A stretch of 64,000 bases of DNA. Origin: Microbulbifer agarilyticus (lineage in GTDB: Bacteria; Pseudomonadota; Gammaproteobacteria; Pseudomonadales; Cellvibrionaceae). The translations under genes and the position numbers were made by a program. Below are positions 36,608 to 45,510 of this stretch, piece after piece. Positions within the stretch are counted from its first letter, which is position 1, and each line of letters begins with the position of its first letter. The DNA is taken from the NCBI RefSeq assembly GCF_020171345.1, contig NZ_JAIUZM010000004.1, forward strand, positions 1 through 64,000. Reading direction: 5' to 3'. The notes under the pieces are model-generated. The model made no database searches. It worked only from the letters and a program-made list of their open reading frames with translations, and was not told the DNA's origin.

Positions 36608-37609
36608 TTACCGAAAGTCGTTGAGTCCTACGAAGGTGCCGCCGTTGCGATAGGTGAGCTCCCGCATCAACGCGGCAAAGCGCAGGCCCGTTGTCTGCAG
36701 GTGCAGTGGACGCGAGAACTGGATCGGGAAGCCGATGGCATGGATACGGACCATGCGCTGGTCTTCGCCTCGCTGTGCATTCACGCGATCAACCGCCATC
36801 ATGACGTTGCGAATTGACTTGCCGGTAAATTCGTCGCCCAGTACGTAGATACTGATTTTCTTGTTGGGGTCATAGAAGGTGCGCACTGCTTTCTGGATAC
36901 CTTCTACCGGACTTGAATTACTGAAGGGGTTCCAGGCCCGCAAGCGATCGAGCACAGCCTGGCGACGCCCCGGCGTATCGGGGATCCAGCGATTGCGATA
37001 ATTGGAGAACATATAGTCCCCCATATCGTTCATCACCTGGATGCCTTTCACGTTGGGGTAGAGATTGAGCGTGTTTACCATCTCTTCGATCATGCGATCC
37101 CAGCCGTAATTGAACATACTGCCAGAGGTGTCGATGATGAACAGGATGTACTCGCTATCTACTGGGATACCGCCAATCACATTGTTCTTGCGCTGATAGT
37201 TTTCACCGAGCAGGCGCTTCATTTCATCGGTCATGCTCTGCAGGGCGATGGTCAGCTCACCTTTCAGCTTGCCTTCCTCTGACTCGCTCTCGGTTTTGCG
37301 GGCGTATACCGCCTGTAAGGTTTCCAGCTCGCCCTTCAGCTTGGCAATACGCTTGGTTTCAATATCCAGTTGCTCTTTCTTCGCGTTCAAGTCGCGGTTC
37401 AATATGGTGGTTTCACCGCGAATTTCCGCCAGTTGTTCCTGCAGCTCCTGCACCTGACCGTCCAGATCCAGTTCCGCTTCTTCGAGCACAATGGGCTCTA
37501 CGGTTTTTGCGATCATCAGCAGGAGGACGATCGCACCGAATCCACAACAGATAACGTCGAGAAAAGAAATGCTGAACTCTTCTTGCTGTCGCTTGTTACG
37601 TCTACTCAT
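36608..37609 (-). CDS. Membrane-anchored vWA protein with ExbD-like helix (second copy)
   Basis: 333 residues. A short basic start leads into one helix, FSISFLDVICCGFGAIVLLL (about 12-35), with Asp18 at the place where ExbD, TolR and MotB have the proton-carrying aspartate. A coiled coil (about 45-105) follows, then a von Willebrand A domain (about 150-333) in the periplasm with an intact metal site, DTSGS (Asp160, Ser162, Ser164). The gene overlaps the upstream vWA gene by four bases (ATGA), so the two are translationally coupled and probably made in equal amounts. A partner role with the TolQ-like protein is inferred. Confidence 0.88.
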   Translation of the reverse strand: MSRRNKRQQEEFSISFLDVICCGFGAIVLLLMIAKTVEPIVLEEAELDLDGQVQELQEQLAEIRGETTILNRDLNAKKEQLDIETKRIAKLKGELETLQAVYARKTESESEEGKLKGELTIALQSMTDEMKRLLGENYQRKNNVIGGIPVDSEYILFIIDTSGSMFNYGWDRMIEEMVNTLNLYPNVKGIQVMNDMGDYMFSNYRNRWIPDTPGRRQAVLDRLRAWNPFSNSSPVEGIQKAVRTFYDPNKKISIYVLGDEFTGKSIRNVMMAVDRVNAQRGEDQRMVRIHAIGFPIQFSRPLHLQTTGLRFAALMRELTYRNGGTFVGLNDFR

Positions 37610-38688
37610 GGCCAGTCCTTTGAGGGTGCGAGGAAGGAACCCTGGCTGCTCATTGCAAGCTTCCAGAACTCACTGGCGGCAAAGGGATCCCCCTCCATCG
37701 GGGCGAGTACCACATTGACCGGAATACTCTTGGGCAGTACTTTCACCGCGTTACGGAACAGCTTCCGCCGGTCCTTGCCGGATACAGTGTTGCCGCGCGG
37801 CGCCTTCATGCCCTGGGTGGGCAGGCCGTCGGTGATCAGGATGATGTTGTCGGGCAGTGGAGACATATTGTTTACCGCATGGAAAACCCGCTCGAGACTG
37901 GTGCCATTCTGTGGGACAACTTTATCCAGCGACTTCATGGCTTCATCAATCTGGTCGCGATCGTCGACATTCAGCCAGCGGTCTTCGGTGCCGACAATGG
38001 CGGCCTGAAAACCGGTGTTGAATGTATAGATTTGATACTGGCTATCCTGGGGGAACTGAGCCACCAGCCAGTTGACGGTTTGCTTGGCTCGGCGCCACTT
38101 TTCCGTATTGCGCTTGACCGAATCCGACATGTTACGGGTACGGATGACCTTGATCAGCTCATCGGCGAGCATGCTGGCAGAGGAATCCAGCAGGATCAGG
38201 ATCCGGTCGCCGCCCAGGCGCAAGCCGGTGAGGTATTGCCGGTCGCCATCGCCGACAAACTTGCGCACGTTGTTGCCGAGTTTTTTGTTTTCTTCCTCGA
38301 GCTGTTTCTTGGCCTGTTCCAGCTTTTTCAGCTTTTCCTGCAGGCGGGCGATGTCCATTTCATCGGTCGTGCTATCCACTTCGGCAAGATTCCCTTTTAC
38401 CTCTTCAATCTGTTCCATGATCCTTCTAGCCAGTCCCTGGGCCTTGGCGAGCTCGTCACTGGTGGTATCCAGGGTGTTGCGCGCAAGCACCATGTGATCA
38501 CGGCCGAACTGCACTTCTTCCTCCAGCAGGTTTACTTCCGCTGACAGGTCCTGGTTTTCTGCCTGAATGTCGTGATCCGAGCCGTGCTTGATGATCAGGA
38601 AGATCAACGCCACGGCGCCAAATCCACAGGACATGATGTCGAGGAATGACAGGCTGAACGTGGTAAAACGTCGGTTTTTACGCGCCAT
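37606..38688 (-). CDS. Membrane-anchored vWA protein with ExbD-like helix (first copy)
   Basis: 360 residues with the same plan as the following gene: helix FSLSFLDIMSCGFGAVALIF (about 11-34) with Asp17, a longer coiled coil (about 40-140), and a vWA domain from about 160 with DSSAS (Asp168, Ser170, Ser172), Thr263 in NGTSLE and Asp287 in ITDGLP, a complete metal-ion-dependent adhesion site. The two vWA proteins share the segment FLD-(I/V)-x-x-CGFGA but differ elsewhere, so they look like an old duplication that may form a heterodimer. It overlaps the Hsp70-like gene by 11 bases. Confidence 0.88.
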   Translation of the reverse strand: MARKNRRFTTFSLSFLDIMSCGFGAVALIFLIIKHGSDHDIQAENQDLSAEVNLLEEEVQFGRDHMVLARNTLDTTSDELAKAQGLARRIMEQIEEVKGNLAEVDSTTDEMDIARLQEKLKKLEQAKKQLEEENKKLGNNVRKFVGDGDRQYLTGLRLGGDRILILLDSSASMLADELIKVIRTRNMSDSVKRNTEKWRRAKQTVNWLVAQFPQDSQYQIYTFNTGFQAAIVGTEDRWLNVDDRDQIDEAMKSLDKVVPQNGTSLERVFHAVNNMSPLPDNIILITDGLPTQGMKAPRGNTVSGKDRRKLFRNAVKVLPKSIPVNVVLAPMEGDPFAASEFWKLAMSSQGSFLAPSKDWP

Positions 38689-39982
38689 ATTGTTCCACGC
38701 TGATCGCAGTTATTACGCCGTCGAAGTCCGCCACGCCAATACGGTCACCTGCGGTGAGGTTCACTGGGGCGGAAATGGATTCACCGTTCAACATCAAATC
38801 CGCGCCGGCATCCACGCGTAACGCCAGACGACCGGCGTGATTGGTGATGGTGGCCGCCGGGTGACTTGGTGGCGTAGGGGTGACATCCAGCTTGCCGTTT
38901 TGCCAGCTCACAAACAGCGGCTGTTGTGCGGCGAGAGCACGATGCCCATGTAATAGGTGGGTAGCACTAGCTTCTGCGGCCGCATTGACCTGTACTGCAA
39001 CATCGTGGGCTTCCGCCGCACGCAGCCTGGTGTTCAGTCGCAGATTGCCGGTTTCCGAGTGCAGTTCCTGCCAGTGGGTTTCCACCGCTTGTGCCACGGC
39101 ATTGTGGGGCAGCAAGTGAATGCGTTCGGCAAGCTGAGCACCGCCGGGTATTTCCGCCCAGCGATGCGAGACAAATACCACACTGTTGGCGTCGCCGAGA
39201 TTGTCGATCATCGCGCGCACCCGGGAGAGGATGGGAGTACTCGCATCCTGCAGCTGACGCAGGCTAACTTTTGCGGTGCGGTCGTCCAACTCTGCCATGA
39301 CTTCACCCTGGCGCATTGCGCGGGCAATCCACTGTGGTAGCAGGTCATATAGTTGCTGCTCTGCTTCGGCCGAGTGGAACGGATCGAATCGACACTGCAT
39401 TACGAAGGCGTCGCTAAACACACGGGCCCAGGCTTCCTGGAAATGCTGCAGACCGGAATCGGTGACGGTTTCCGCAACCTCCAGGTCCGCGTGTTCATGT
39501 ACTTCTACACGGCTCACCAGGGTCTGGTGCCGGTGCAGTTCCACGTGCAGATGACCGCCGCGCGGTGCACAGCTACTGATGCAGGCAACAGCGCTATCGA
39601 TCAGGGTAACGCTGTTAAATGCGCTTTCCTTCACGACACCGAGTAACAGGGCTAGCTGTTCATGGGTAAAGTTGCCGGGTACCGCAAGGGCGACTTCATC
39701 CGGCAGGTCGCAAAGTTCCGCAATGTGCTTGAGCTGGCAAAAGGCGAGATCCGCATGGTGACGGCATCCCGGATTGTTTGACTTTACCGACTCCAGGCTC
39801 AGCCGCCGCCAGAACTGATGATTAACCTCTGTGGGGTGGCTGCGCGCACGCATCAGGGCGGCGGTGCCGGTAATGATTTCGCGGCTGTTAATAATCGCGA
39901 CCCCCGGGCTCTCGAGGATTTCGTTTGTGCCATCAAAAACACGCAGGCCGCAGTCGTTAATTTCCAGTACACCCTTGCTCAT
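38678..39982 (-). CDS. Degenerate Hsp70-like protein with FHA-like C-terminal domain
   Basis: 434 residues, cytoplasmic. The first 300 follow an Hsp70/actin-like outline: LALAVPGNFTHEQ-type strand-helix (actual DEVALAVPGNFTHEQLALLL) followed by LIDSAVACI parallels the Hsp70 VPAYF to NEPTAAA stretch, and VFVSHRWAEIPGGAQLAE parallels the LVGGSTRIP stretch. The nucleotide-binding motifs are missing: no DLGTT at the start and no DLGGGT in the middle. It may be a pseudo-ATPase. The last 70 residues (LALRVDAGADLMLNGESI, AGDRIGVADFDGVITAI) look like an FHA fold. The assignment is by pattern, with low sequence identity expected. Confidence 0.6.
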   Translation of the reverse strand: MSKGVLEINDCGLRVFDGTNEILESPGVAIINSREIITGTAALMRARSHPTEVNHQFWRRLSLESVKSNNPGCRHHADLAFCQLKHIAELCDLPDEVALAVPGNFTHEQLALLLGVVKESAFNSVTLIDSAVACISSCAPRGGHLHVELHRHQTLVSRVEVHEHADLEVAETVTDSGLQHFQEAWARVFSDAFVMQCRFDPFHSAEAEQQLYDLLPQWIARAMRQGEVMAELDDRTAKVSLRQLQDASTPILSRVRAMIDNLGDANSVVFVSHRWAEIPGGAQLAERIHLLPHNAVAQAVETHWQELHSETGNLRLNTRLRAAEAHDVAVQVNAAAEASATHLLHGHRALAAQQPLFVSWQNGKLDVTPTPPSHPAATITNHAGRLALRVDAGADLMLNGESISAPVNLTAGDRIGVADFDGVITAISVEQYGA

Positions 39983-40079
39983 GCCAATTCCTGTTTTGCT
40001 CTGGGCAGTCAGGTCCGTGACTTGCCGAATCTCTGGTTAACCGGACTTGCCGGTGTTACTCAAATCATCTCTCCGTCGC

Positions 40080-40874
40080 TTAACTCACTTTGAGGAAACG
40101 GAGTAATTTGTTGTCGCAATAGTTCTGTGTATCCAGTACCAGTCGCTCCTGCATCAGCTGCAGCTGGTGGGTGAAAAACATAATGACGATGCTGATTACC
40201 AGCGCAACAAAGGTGGAGTTGAAAGCCACACCCAGGCTTACGGTGACGCCGGCAATATCGCCTTCTACTGCGCGATGGGCCTGTGCCAGGGCCTCGCCAA
40301 TACCGCGCACGGTGCCGATAAACCCGATCGATGGAATAGCCCAGGTGATGTACCGCACCATGGCCAATTCACTGTCCAGACGATCCCCCTCCGTTTCACA
40401 GACTTCTTTCACGGAGTTTGAGACTGCAGCCACATTGCGAGTGGATCCAAAACGCTGCAGTGCGGTCAGCAGTGCGCGGGGAAGTAAAAAGTTGCGTTCG
40501 TCTTCAGGCAGTGCCTGGATGGGCCGCGAAAGATCCCGGGCGTCTTCCGGAAGTATTGGTGTCCCCTCACTGACATTGAGTAACGCCTCGTCCAGCAGTT
40601 TGCGCTCACGGATGGAACGGCGCGCTTTGAGACCCATGATAGCCATGGCCCATAGCATCAGGACAAAACAGGCTTCCTGTTCGTAGTCGCGCATCACAAT
40701 GTAGAGAGATCGCTGTTGCGCATAGGTTTCCCCGGCTTCTTCACGTGCCATCTGTTCTGCGATCAAGGCATCCGCATTGGGGCGGATGATCGCTACGTAG
40801 ATGGCATGGACCAGGATGATGGCCCCGAGCAGGGCAAACAGCTGGAACATAAAATCTGAAGACTTGAATTTCAT
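40080..40874 (-). CDS. MotA/TolQ/ExbB-type proton channel protein
   Basis: 264 residues with four hydrophobic helices (about 10-30, 68-83, 172-192, 208-235). The last two carry the family signature: IPSIGFIGTVRGIGEALAQ with Pro181 and Thr188, and LGVAFNSTFVALVISIVIMF with Thr221; these threonines line the ion path in ExbB and TolQ. A cytoplasmic loop of about 90 residues lies between helices 2 and 3. It should form the pentameric ring of an ion-driven motor, with the vWA proteins encoded just downstream as the likely stator or rotor helices. The ATG at 40874 was chosen; the frame extends upstream by 66 residues of no sense. Confidence 0.92.
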   Translation of the reverse strand: MKFKSSDFMFQLFALLGAIILVHAIYVAIIRPNADALIAEQMAREEAGETYAQQRSLYIVMRDYEQEACFVLMLWAMAIMGLKARRSIRERKLLDEALLNVSEGTPILPEDARDLSRPIQALPEDERNFLLPRALLTALQRFGSTRNVAAVSNSVKEVCETEGDRLDSELAMVRYITWAIPSIGFIGTVRGIGEALAQAHRAVEGDIAGVTVSLGVAFNSTFVALVISIVIMFFTHQLQLMQERLVLDTQNYCDNKLLRFLKVS

Positions 40875-40992
40875 GAGATTTCCCGCTTTTTTGGAGGGCC
40901 TTCCATTAGTGATTGGCCCGGTATTGCTATTGTCTGTGTGTGCTCTGGGCACCTGTCCGTTATCGGGATTAGGTGCAATGTCTGTGTCAATT

Positions 40993-41355
40993 TCAGATAT
41001 CCACCGGATACGAAACAGAAAGGTCCTCGGAAATTTCTTCCGTTGCTTCGTAGCTGTCAGCGTTTTGTGCACTTTGCGCTTTGATACTGGTTTTGGTTTT
41101 TTTCGGTTTGGGCGCGGCTGTGGCTTCTACCGTGGCATTCGTAGCTGCCGTATTCTCTGATTCATCGCTCTGCTGCGTATTTTCACTGGCGTTATCGGTG
41201 GTCTCTTGTTGCGCGGTGCTCGGCAAGGGTTGCAAGGCGAGTGCGCAAGCGAGGGCTACTGCCAGGATAAGAGGCACTCGTTTATTGCTGGAGCTCGCCA
41301 TAAGCAGAGCCTGTGCGGCGGGCTCGGAACGGAATTGTGATTTTTCTTGTGTCAT
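40993..41355 (-). CDS. Small anchored protein of unknown function
   Basis: 120 residues. About 26 residues precede a hydrophobic segment (RVPLILAVALACALALQPLP) that ends in a possible cleavage site (STAQQ). The remainder is low-complexity, Thr, Glu and Ala rich, with a KPKKTKTS patch. A very good GGAGGG lies 4 bases before the ATG and the gene starts 11 bases after the SUMF1/PEGA gene, so it is real and cotranscribed. No family recognised. Confidence 0.7.
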   Translation of the reverse strand: MTQEKSQFRSEPAAQALLMASSSNKRVPLILAVALACALALQPLPSTAQQETTDNASENTQQSDESENTAATNATVEATAAPKPKKTKTSIKAQSAQNADSYEATEEISEDLSVSYPVDI

Positions 41356-41366
41356 ATACCCTCCGA

Positions 41367-43457
41367 TTATTTGACCCAGCGGGCAACGCGGAAACCGATG
41401 TCATTGCGTGGGTCCGCACCGTAGTCGCGGTAGGAGAGCCGTAGCTCGGTCAGACCCGCGTGCTTCCAGCTGGAACCGCGTACTACGTGATAGTCCCCTT
41501 CTTGTGTGCCCACGGGATTTTCCTCTCGCTTGAGGGAGAGGCCGGTGCCGATGCTGTACATGTCGTGAATCCACTCGGATACGTTGCCGCCCATGTCAAA
41601 CAGGCCCATGTGGTTGGGACCGTAGCTCGCTACGGGAGCCGTTGCGGGGTAGCGATCGTTATAGGTGCGCAGTACTGCGGGAACGATTTGCCCTGCACTG
41701 CTATCCGCGTAATTACCGGAGTTCTTGCCTACGGGGAGTGCGTCTCCCCAGGGGAACTTACGCATGGCGCCGCGCTCAAAGCGCGATGCCCAGGCCCACT
41801 CTGCTTCGGTGGGTAAGCGGTAACCGTCGGCGCTGGCATCAAAACCGGTAACGCGGCCGCCCTCGTTGCGGTATACCTCTTTGAGTCCGTCGCGCGCACT
41901 GAGCCAATTGCAGAACAGCGCAGCGTCGTTCCAGCTGATATTTACGACCGGTAGTCTGTCGTTATCCAGGCTGACACCGTTGGCATGGCTGGAGTTGTGC
42001 ATGCGCTGGAAGCGCCGGTATTCCCGATTGGTGACTTCCGTTGTACCAAGGTAAAACGGACGGTTAAGTGCAACTTTGCGCAGCACTTCATTCGCGCGTC
42101 GACCCTGCTCACGGCGAGAGGAACCCATGGTGAATTCCGCCGTCGGGCGCATAAGCAGCATCTTGCCGCCTGCCCCATGGGTAATCTCGGTGGGGACATT
42201 GCTCCAGCGGGCCTGTTCGCCGGTTAACAAGACCGCGCGAACCGATTGTTTCAATTTGTTGGAGGGAACAATGGTGGTCTGGTAATCCTCATAGCCCGCC
42301 TTGCGCACGAGGATACTGTGGCTGCGCGTGGGCAGGGTGAAGGTCTGGCCTGCAACGCCAGCGAGCTTGCCATCGATGAACACCTGGGCGTCCGCCGGAC
42401 TACTGCTAATGGACACCTTGCCGAATACCGCCGTCAGCTCGACATTCATGTCCCGCAGGTCGCCGGCGCGCACATCCACCGAGCGCTCAACGGTGCTGTA
42501 GCCATCCATAAAGAAGCGCAATTTATGGCGGCTGTTGGATGCGAGATCCAAATCCAGCGGTGTCTGACCCCGGTACTCACCATTGACGGTGACGCTGGCT
42601 CCGGTGGGCGTGCTCACAACTCGCAGGGTGCCATCGGCCGCAGACAGGTCGACAGTTTGCAGGGTCTGGTCGACACCGGCGGTTACCGGCACGGGGACCT
42701 GAACGGTTTTGTATTGCGATAGTGAAATGTCCACCATCCGGTCGCCTTGCACCAGCTCAGCGTTAAGCGGGGTAGTGCCGAGAATTTTTCCTTCGACGCT
42801 CACCGTGGCGCCGGCAGGATTGCTGGTGATGTACACATTAGCCCAGGCGGGGCGCAGATTCGCAGTGAGTGTCTGGGTGTTGTCCAGCCCCTCGATGTCG
42901 AGCTCTTTGCTAAATGGCAGGTAGCGTTCGGTAAGAATGGTGATGCGTTTGCGACCTGCCGGGATAGCGGACGCGAGCCCTGCGTTGCTATCCACTTCCG
43001 CGCCGTTTACCAAAATGCGTACCGGTACATTGGGATCGGTGACCACCTGCAGGTGACCGGGCAGGCGCTCCAGGTTGACCGCGTGGCGGCTGTTGCGATC
43101 GCTGCGCACTTCCACCTCACCACTTTTTGGCACATAACCTGTGGCACTCACGGTGTAGCTGTAATGGCCGGGTAACACCAGGTGGCCGTCTCCCAGCGGC
43201 AGTGCAATACCGCTTACGGTGACGTCGGCATCATTGGGTTGGGTTTCGAAAATAAGCGAGCGGGCGATCAGTAAGTACACCAGCATCAATGCGCCGGCGA
43301 AGAGGCAGCTGGCGACGATGATCGCTCTTGGGGACAGCAGGAGTTTCTTACTGCCGGAAGACACCGGAGCAGGAGTGAAGCCAATCGGCTGAATAACGGG
43401 TGCATCTTCGTTGGACGGCTCACTATCGCGAGCGGATACCGCTTCCTTGGCTGTCAT
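41367..43457 (-). CDS. Membrane-anchored PEGA-repeat protein with a SUMF1-like domain
   Basis: 696 residues. An N-terminal cytoplasmic tail and one helix (about 44-66) precede five PEGA-like beta repeats at about 72-130, 135-200, 205-270, 277-340 and 346-410, recognisable by segments such as ITSNPAGATVSVEGKILGTTP and VSTPTGASVTVNGEYRGQTP (shown in part). The last 265 residues are a formylglycine-generating-enzyme-like (SUMF1/EgtB/PvdO) fold with MGSSRREQG, GTTEVTNREYRRF, YRLPTEAEWAWASRFERG and MGGNVSEW. The cysteine pair of true formylglycine-generating enzymes is missing from VVRGSSWKHAGLTELRLSY, so a structural or binding role is more likely than catalysis. Confidence 0.9.
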   Translation of the reverse strand: MTAKEAVSARDSEPSNEDAPVIQPIGFTPAPVSSGSKKLLLSPRAIIVASCLFAGALMLVYLLIARSLIFETQPNDADVTVSGIALPLGDGHLVLPGHYSYTVSATGYVPKSGEVEVRSDRNSRHAVNLERLPGHLQVVTDPNVPVRILVNGAEVDSNAGLASAIPAGRKRITILTERYLPFSKELDIEGLDNTQTLTANLRPAWANVYITSNPAGATVSVEGKILGTTPLNAELVQGDRMVDISLSQYKTVQVPVPVTAGVDQTLQTVDLSAADGTLRVVSTPTGASVTVNGEYRGQTPLDLDLASNSRHKLRFFMDGYSTVERSVDVRAGDLRDMNVELTAVFGKVSISSSPADAQVFIDGKLAGVAGQTFTLPTRSHSILVRKAGYEDYQTTIVPSNKLKQSVRAVLLTGEQARWSNVPTEITHGAGGKMLLMRPTAEFTMGSSRREQGRRANEVLRKVALNRPFYLGTTEVTNREYRRFQRMHNSSHANGVSLDNDRLPVVNISWNDAALFCNWLSARDGLKEVYRNEGGRVTGFDASADGYRLPTEAEWAWASRFERGAMRKFPWGDALPVGKNSGNYADSSAGQIVPAVLRTYNDRYPATAPVASYGPNHMGLFDMGGNVSEWIHDMYSIGTGLSLKREENPVGTQEGDYHVVRGSSWKHAGLTELRLSYRDYGADPRNDIGFRVARWVK

Positions 43458-43806
43458 TTATGATTCCCTGTTACTGCGTACTTATTGATTTTTCCGTCGC
43501 GGCTGTCGCATTTTTATCCGCTAGCAGTTTCGGCGGAGACACCTCTGGGCAAGAGACACAAAGCCGCGCATTTCAGCTTAGTCTGCTCTCGTCTGTGCGG
43601 CCTGAATCGCGGGATGATTGGCGTAGCTTTGCTTGTTTTGGCGATACTGAGACGACAATTTCGTCCACCGATAGCTTCGTCAAAATAACTAAAAAATACG
43701 CGTCCAATGGGTCAGGTTTTCTGAGGTGGCGATGCCAGCGAACAGCGTGCACAACGTGAAAAATCTTGTACTTTTTGATCTGTTCGCCGGGGCAGGGTTT
43801 CCCTAT
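43458..43806. other. Gap inside the envelope gene series
   Basis: The 349 bases between the TPR/PEGA gene and the SUMF1/PEGA gene hold no frame that I can support on either strand and no clear terminator. The size suggests a second promoter for the downstream genes. Confidence 0.4.
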
Positions 43807-45387
43807 TCAGGAATTATTGGCGCTGTTAATTTTCTCTGCGCATTGAATGGTGACAACCGGTGAGTCTGACTTGGGATCGACAACGAATTCCTGGCGCACA
43901 TCGCGGTAACCCTGGCGGGTGCCCACCGCGGTGTAGCGGCCCGGCTTCAACGCGATTTCCCGTTGCGAGAAGTTGCCCAGCTTGCCTACATGATAAATGG
44001 TGACCTGGGTACTGGCGTCTGACTGTAACACGACAGTAATAGGGATAAGCGCGCGGGTTAGCGCAGTTTTCAGAGATTCAATCTGCCCGCTGATACGGGT
44101 GCCATCCGCATTCAGTCCACGCGCATCGGCAAGTACTTTACGCGCATACTGGTTGCGCTTCGCTTGACTCAGGCTCAACGGGTCGCTCAATAGTTCCTGC
44201 AGTTGATCGTCGAGCTCTGCCCGTGCGCTGGTACGTGCCTTACCGGTTATGGCTTCCACCAGACTACCGTCAGACGCAATGAGTTTCGTGTATTGTGCTG
44301 TAGCCTTGTGCCACTGCTCCGCTTGTTCATTTTTTCTGGCGCTGGCAAAGAGGCGATCAATTTTGGCCTGGGCGATACCATTCGCTGCTTGTTGCAGGCC
44401 GGCGTCCGGATCTGTCGCCTGTGGCTTCAGTTTCTTGGCTTTGGAAAAAAGCGTTTTGGCTTTTTCAAACTCATTGCGATCAATCGCCGCGTAACCTGCC
44501 GACATCGCTTCGCTGTAATCGCGCTCGAGAATCGCGGTGTTAACTTCCGGAAGCAGGGCTTTGGCGGGCGCCGTCTCAGCATCGAGTGCCAGCGCTTTCT
44601 CCAGCTCGGTTTTCGCGAGATCCAGCTTCAGTGTTTCAAACGCTTCTTTACCGCCAGTGAAGTGTGACCACACTTCGGGCAAGAGGTCTGCGCGGGCCTT
44701 GCCTTTCTTTCCGCGCGGGTGCCCTTCGGAAATGGTGAGTGCCAGATCAAATGCGGCGTGTGCGGCCTTGTCGTCGCCAATGTCCAGTGCGCTATTGCCC
44801 TCAGCCAGGTGTTGCTCGATACGCGCAGGAATACTGTCACGCAGTTGCTGCATTGCCGTCAACGCCTGGCGGTATTGCTGCAATGCCTGCATGAATTTTC
44901 GCTGGCGGTAGATCCCGTCTGCTTCTTCTGCAAGGGTGCGGGCGGCGAAGTAGTCCTCCGCCGCCCAGGTCTCCACCCGGCGTTCAAGCAGTTCTTCCTG
45001 TAACTGGAGAATTTCTTGCAACACCTGCTGAACATCCCGCCGTTGTTGCATGATCTCCGCTTCGGTGAAGGGCGATTCTTCAACCTTGGGCTGGGCAGCT
45101 TTGGCGGCAGTGGGTGTCTGACTGGTCGCCGTAATTACCGGTGGCTTGGGTGTGTCGACCAACTGCGGTAGTAACCAGAATACGGCCACTAAACCGGTTA
45201 GCATGCCGCCGCCAATGAGCAGTGGAACCAATTTCCCAGTATTTTTTCTTTGGTTGCGTTGCGGGTTCTTTTGATCCGTCGAGCCTGCACTACCTTGGGG
45301 GGCATTGCCATCTTCCGCGCCACCGAAGGAAAACTCTGCGGGCTGGATGTAGGATGGATCTTTTGAATTGGAATCGCGGTGTTGCAT
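43807..45387 (-). CDS. Membrane-anchored TPR-type protein with PEGA-like C-terminus
   Basis: 526 residues. A cytoplasmic tail of about 50 is followed by one helix (about 53-76, LVPLLIGGGMLTGLVAVFWL). The periplasmic part is helical: a coiled coil (about 108-150), then repeats such as YFAARTLAEEADGIYRQRKF, GNSALDIGDDKAAHAAFDLA and AIDRNEFEKAKTLFSKAKKL that read as TPRs. The last 80 residues (VTIYHVGKLGNFSQREIALK, PGRYTAVGTRQGYRDVRQEF) are a PEGA-like beta domain. The layout parallels the SUMF1/PEGA protein encoded next, so both may interlock in the periplasm. Confidence 0.82.
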   Translation of the reverse strand: MQHRDSNSKDPSYIQPAEFSFGGAEDGNAPQGSAGSTDQKNPQRNQRKNTGKLVPLLIGGGMLTGLVAVFWLLPQLVDTPKPPVITATSQTPTAAKAAQPKVEESPFTEAEIMQQRRDVQQVLQEILQLQEELLERRVETWAAEDYFAARTLAEEADGIYRQRKFMQALQQYRQALTAMQQLRDSIPARIEQHLAEGNSALDIGDDKAAHAAFDLALTISEGHPRGKKGKARADLLPEVWSHFTGGKEAFETLKLDLAKTELEKALALDAETAPAKALLPEVNTAILERDYSEAMSAGYAAIDRNEFEKAKTLFSKAKKLKPQATDPDAGLQQAANGIAQAKIDRLFASARKNEQAEQWHKATAQYTKLIASDGSLVEAITGKARTSARAELDDQLQELLSDPLSLSQAKRNQYARKVLADARGLNADGTRISGQIESLKTALTRALIPITVVLQSDASTQVTIYHVGKLGNFSQREIALKPGRYTAVGTRQGYRDVRQEFVVDPKSDSPVVTIQCAEKINSANNS

Positions 45388-45510
45388 GTGTATTCCGCTG
45401 TGCTCGCTGTTATTGTCTATTGATTGGCGGCGATGATGAACTCACTGCCGCGCCCTGTACGGTTCCGCGTTGCGGGCGCCCGGCAGAGATGAGCACCCGC
45501 GGAAAGACCG

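Noticed and set aside
36608-40874. Zorya-type phage defence (MotA/MotB-like pair plus effectors)
   Set aside because: There is no ZorC- or ZorD-like gene or nuclease/helicase, the MotB-like proteins carry vWA domains instead of peptidoglycan-binding domains, and the surroundings are envelope lipoproteins.
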